Source of the DNA: Xanthostigma xanthostigma | Taxonomy: Eukaryota > Arthropoda > Insecta > Raphidioptera > Raphidiidae | Assembly: GCA_963575645.1 (NCBI GenBank) | Contig: OY754469.1 | Coordinates: 23,392,001-23,456,000, forward strand | Reading direction: 5' to 3' | DNA: 64,000 bases | Shown here: positions 61,340 through 64,000 of the stretch, piece after piece | Layout of the letters: each line of letters starts with the position of its first letter | Position numbering within the stretch: the first letter of the stretch is position 1 | Program-made: the position numbers and the translations under genes | The notes under the pieces: model-generated | Database searches by the model: none | What the model was told of the DNA's origin: nothing | The model's input: only the letters and a program-made list of their open reading frames with translations

Positions 61340-61985
61340 TGATACCCGAATTCCAGCCAAATGGGCGACGGAACGATTCCAACTTAAAAATTTTTACATT
61401 TAATATAGTAGAATAAAGAAAATAAAATTTTTGATATCGCGTGAGGTGACGCGGGTAATGGCTAGTATTCAATATGATATTTGCTATTCGTTGACATGGT
61501 TACCTACATAATATGTTCCACGTCATGTAAAATTAATCAAAGCATGCTTAACTGACAGATCTACAACAAAAGAACAGCTGATTTTTTTTATTTTCAAAAT
61601 ATTTCTGAAACTATAAAGTTTAGAAACAAACATTTTTAACAAAAGTCTTCTGAAAAAATAAATAGAATCATAAGCCGTGAAAAGTATGCCATTATTATAT
61701 AGAAAAATACCGTTATAGCACATATCTCTTCTGCGCATGCGTCGATTTTCCCCAAAAACAATAGGGGTCTTCATATTTGCATACCAAATATCCACCCAAA
61801 ATTTGGTTTCAATCCGTTCATCCGCTTGACCTGTATCGTGCTCACAGACAGACAGACAGACGCACAGAGTTTTTCCATAATTATGTTGTTTGGATTCGGG
61901 GGACCTCAAAACGAAAAGATATTGTGAAATTTTGTAAATTAATTTTTGACCTAAACTATTACTATTCTTACTTGTGGGTTGGAAT
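61340..61985. repeat. Family E repeat, uninterrupted copy
   Basis: 61395-61570 matches 41800-42230 (without its insert) and the complement of 42640-42830. 61740-61960 matches both arms of the 42240-43295 fold-back. The 128-codon minus frame at 61523-61909 is related by DNA to the frame at 42357 but changes look unconstrained. Confidence 0.65.
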
Positions 61986-63006
61986 AGTAAAAACTAAAAA
62001 TTTAGCACCATTAACGTCTGACAATACGTTGCTTTTGATTTATTGTAGTTCAAGTTTGATGATTGTATTAAACCAAACAACATCTGAATAACTGTATAAT
62101 ATGAAGCCAGATCTGAAAGTGTATTACAAAGAAAAAAATTTAATATGTCGACATTCTTTAGAAATATGTAAATATTACAAAAATGCAATTTTTATCCTCT
62201 AAAGTCTAAACAATAGTAAATTATGAATTATGTTTAAGAGATAACATCTAAATAGAGTGCAATTGAGGAAATACTTTCATCACTTTTAATTCCCTAAATA
62301 TCAAGCATTCTGCGCATATAAAATAATTAATGCAATCATTTTAAAATTCATGTATTTTCTTTCTAAATTGAAATATGCTTAAATTTGAATAGCTTGTTAA
62401 AATCTGTCAACCATGAAAAAATTTGTAATTGAAACACTTTAATTTTTCATAATTAGTATTATTTTAGCCAGACACTCATCTTTTGTTTGTTTTGTTTCAA
62501 TCCAATGTTTTTCGGATTCTTATATGAGATACAATTTATGAAGCATGAATAGAAAATATGATTGTTTGAAAATAATGTGTTTTTTCTGTACATCTTTTAA
62601 TAGTTTTTCCAATTTACATACAACATTATGAACTGCAGAAAATGCTTTTTGGTAGTACCTACCCTAGAAAGTCGTTAAAAAAATAGCTCAGTTTGGTTTC
62701 GCTTGTCAGTTGTGACAAGGAAATGTAGAAATGATTGACGTTTGAGTTTTGACCCTTCGATGACCTGTAGTTCAATTTAGATCATTGGCTTTACTTTTTC
62801 TTTGTTTAAAACCAAAATAGCTATTGTTTGTAAAAAACAAACTCGTATCCTAAATGAATAATTTTGTTGCTTTTTTAGCATTCCTAACCACTCAGAATCA
62901 TTATTAGAAGCTTTTATTTAACTTCACATGTTTGTCAGTTTGAGTCAGATATTGCAAATAAAATTTAGACTAGATCTAAACAGTTAACTTCGGTGACAAT
63001 GCATCA
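61986..63006. other. AT-rich DNA, nothing recognised
   Basis: Motif-free open frames only. Confidence 0.35.
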
Positions 63007-63290
63007 ATCCAATATGGGTGGCTCTCTACGGTGGCGGATTTCCTTTTTATTCACAACCCTCTTAACATGAGTATTAAATGAAAGAGTTTGACGAGTGGAA
63101 TAAAATAAGCTACACGACGTCATTTTAAATCCAATATGGTGGACGCATCAAGATGGCGAATTAGCTTTTTCTTTACAACTCTCTTGACATTGATATGAAA
63201 GAAGTTGACGAGTGAAATACGATAAGCTATGAGAAATCATTGTACTTAAACCCAATATGGCGGATCCGCATATCCGATGGATGCGAAATA
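63007..63290 (+). repeat. Diverged tandem repeat, about 120-base unit
   Basis: TCCAATATGG.TGG, ATGGCG.ATT, TTGACGAGTG.AATA and ATAAGCTA recur in two units (from 63007 and 63131) with a third start at 63252. The 60-codon minus frame here is incidental. Confidence 0.6.
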
Positions 63291-63579
63291 TTGTACACAT
63301 ATGTACTCCCGATAGCAATGCATGAATCAATCGTTTTTTAGAATTTTATAGAACTAAATAATCAATAATAAGTTTGTGTTTTAATTATAACAATTTTTAA
63401 AGACTAAAAACAAAACATAAAAAAATAGTAAAAAACACTTTTTAGACACTCTATTATTGAAATGTACTAAAAAGGGGGAAAAATTTTTAAAATTTAGGGT
63501 CTTAATTATAAAAACGTAGATTTTGATTAATAAACCATGATATAATTATGAACCTAAATTATTGAAAACTATTTTTTCC

Positions 63580-64000
63580 GATGAAGGGAGTTTTTTTGGT
63601 TGAGGATCATAAGTAAATAAGTTTTACCGATGTTTCGCTAGTGGCCAACGTTTCAAAAAATTTATTTTCATCTTCAGGGCCTATGAACATGTATATATGC
63701 CTATATTAATTAGATCATAATATTATATCCAACAGTTACAATAAGTTTTTTTTATTAGAGCTACTATAGGTACTTATATAAAAAATCTACTATATACCTC
63801 AAGCTGGTCGAAAGGTGGTAAATTATTAAAACAACATACATGATCATATTAATATGGGTTAAAAATTATTAATATGAACATCTTTTATAAAAAAAACATT
63901 AAAAAAATTATTAAAATTTTATAAAAATGTCACGCAGTAAAAAATTTATTGAGATATTTGTCTGACAATATATAACCAAAAAGCACTTTCTGTGGACTGA
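63580..64000. mobile_element. Relative of the 1.2 kb fold-back, cut by window end
   Basis: GTTTTTTTGGTTGAGGATCA and TGGCCAACGTTTCAAAAAAT, then TCATCTTCAGGGCCTATGA, match the left arm at 1272-1365. The minus strand carries CTGAAGA / GAAAAT-AA-ATTTTT / GAAAC (63650-63677). No inverted right arm is seen before the window ends. Confidence 0.6.

Noticed and set aside
42357-61909. Two open frames of 103 and 128 codons (42357 plus, 61523 minus) with similar proteins
   Set aside because: They lie in copies of one DNA repeat. Most base differences change the amino acid, and a third copy in the right arm (42940-43295) has a stop, so no protein constraint is visible.
1-64000. CRISPR array, bacterial operon or phage-like system
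   Set aside because: No regularly spaced direct repeats with unique spacers, no ribosome-binding-site-linked gene runs, and exon-intron structure throughout.

Overview
The window looks like a piece of a large, AT-rich arthropod (most likely insect) nuclear genome. There are no dense prokaryote-style genes. The credible coding exons are short, separated by introns of 0.4 to 10.7 kb, and bounded by GT/AG splice sites. Most of the rest is transposable-element debris: LINE 3' ends, a tRNA-derived SINE, a pogo-like remnant, MITEs and many long inverted repeats. The order cannot be named from the sequence alone.

The only gene with strong support is on the plus strand between 7507 and 25240. Exon 1 (7511-7639) encodes a signal peptide and a Lys-Arg site. 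Exon 2 (12542-12655) carries a furin-type Arg-Asp-Lys-Arg site. Exon 3 (13043-13495) encodes a Gly/Ala-rich tail with a stop. Two further open exons (23881-24066 and 25124-25240) are in the same phase and end in their own stop. A phase-0 GT at 13184 inside exon 3 would join them to the first two exons, so two proteins of similar length (231 and 228 residues) with different C-terminal halves are possible. I do not recognise the family, and the joining of the last two exons is an inference.

Three places look like 5' ends of other genes whose remaining exons I cannot find: a minus-strand GC-rich leader with a perfect donor at 525, a plus-strand leader with a six-codon coding start at 44596-44613, and a plus-strand CpG-rich leader with a donor at 47380. 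All are tentative.

The most striking property is the density of fold-back structures, about twenty in 64 kb. Several are near-perfect hairpins (12186-12269, 21783-22203, 27025-27163, 32831-33012, 34121-35060). Five sites, in four fold-back elements (1.3/1.5, 37.7, 50.3 and 63.65 kb), share a CTGANGA / short stem / GAAAC arrangement that resembles the hammerhead ribozyme core. Repeat families shared between distant loci, including the 3138/29714/43341/44884 MITE and the 4.1/53.4/53.8 kb repeat, account for most of the remaining sequence. Nearly all the longer open frames lie in these repeats and are not genes.
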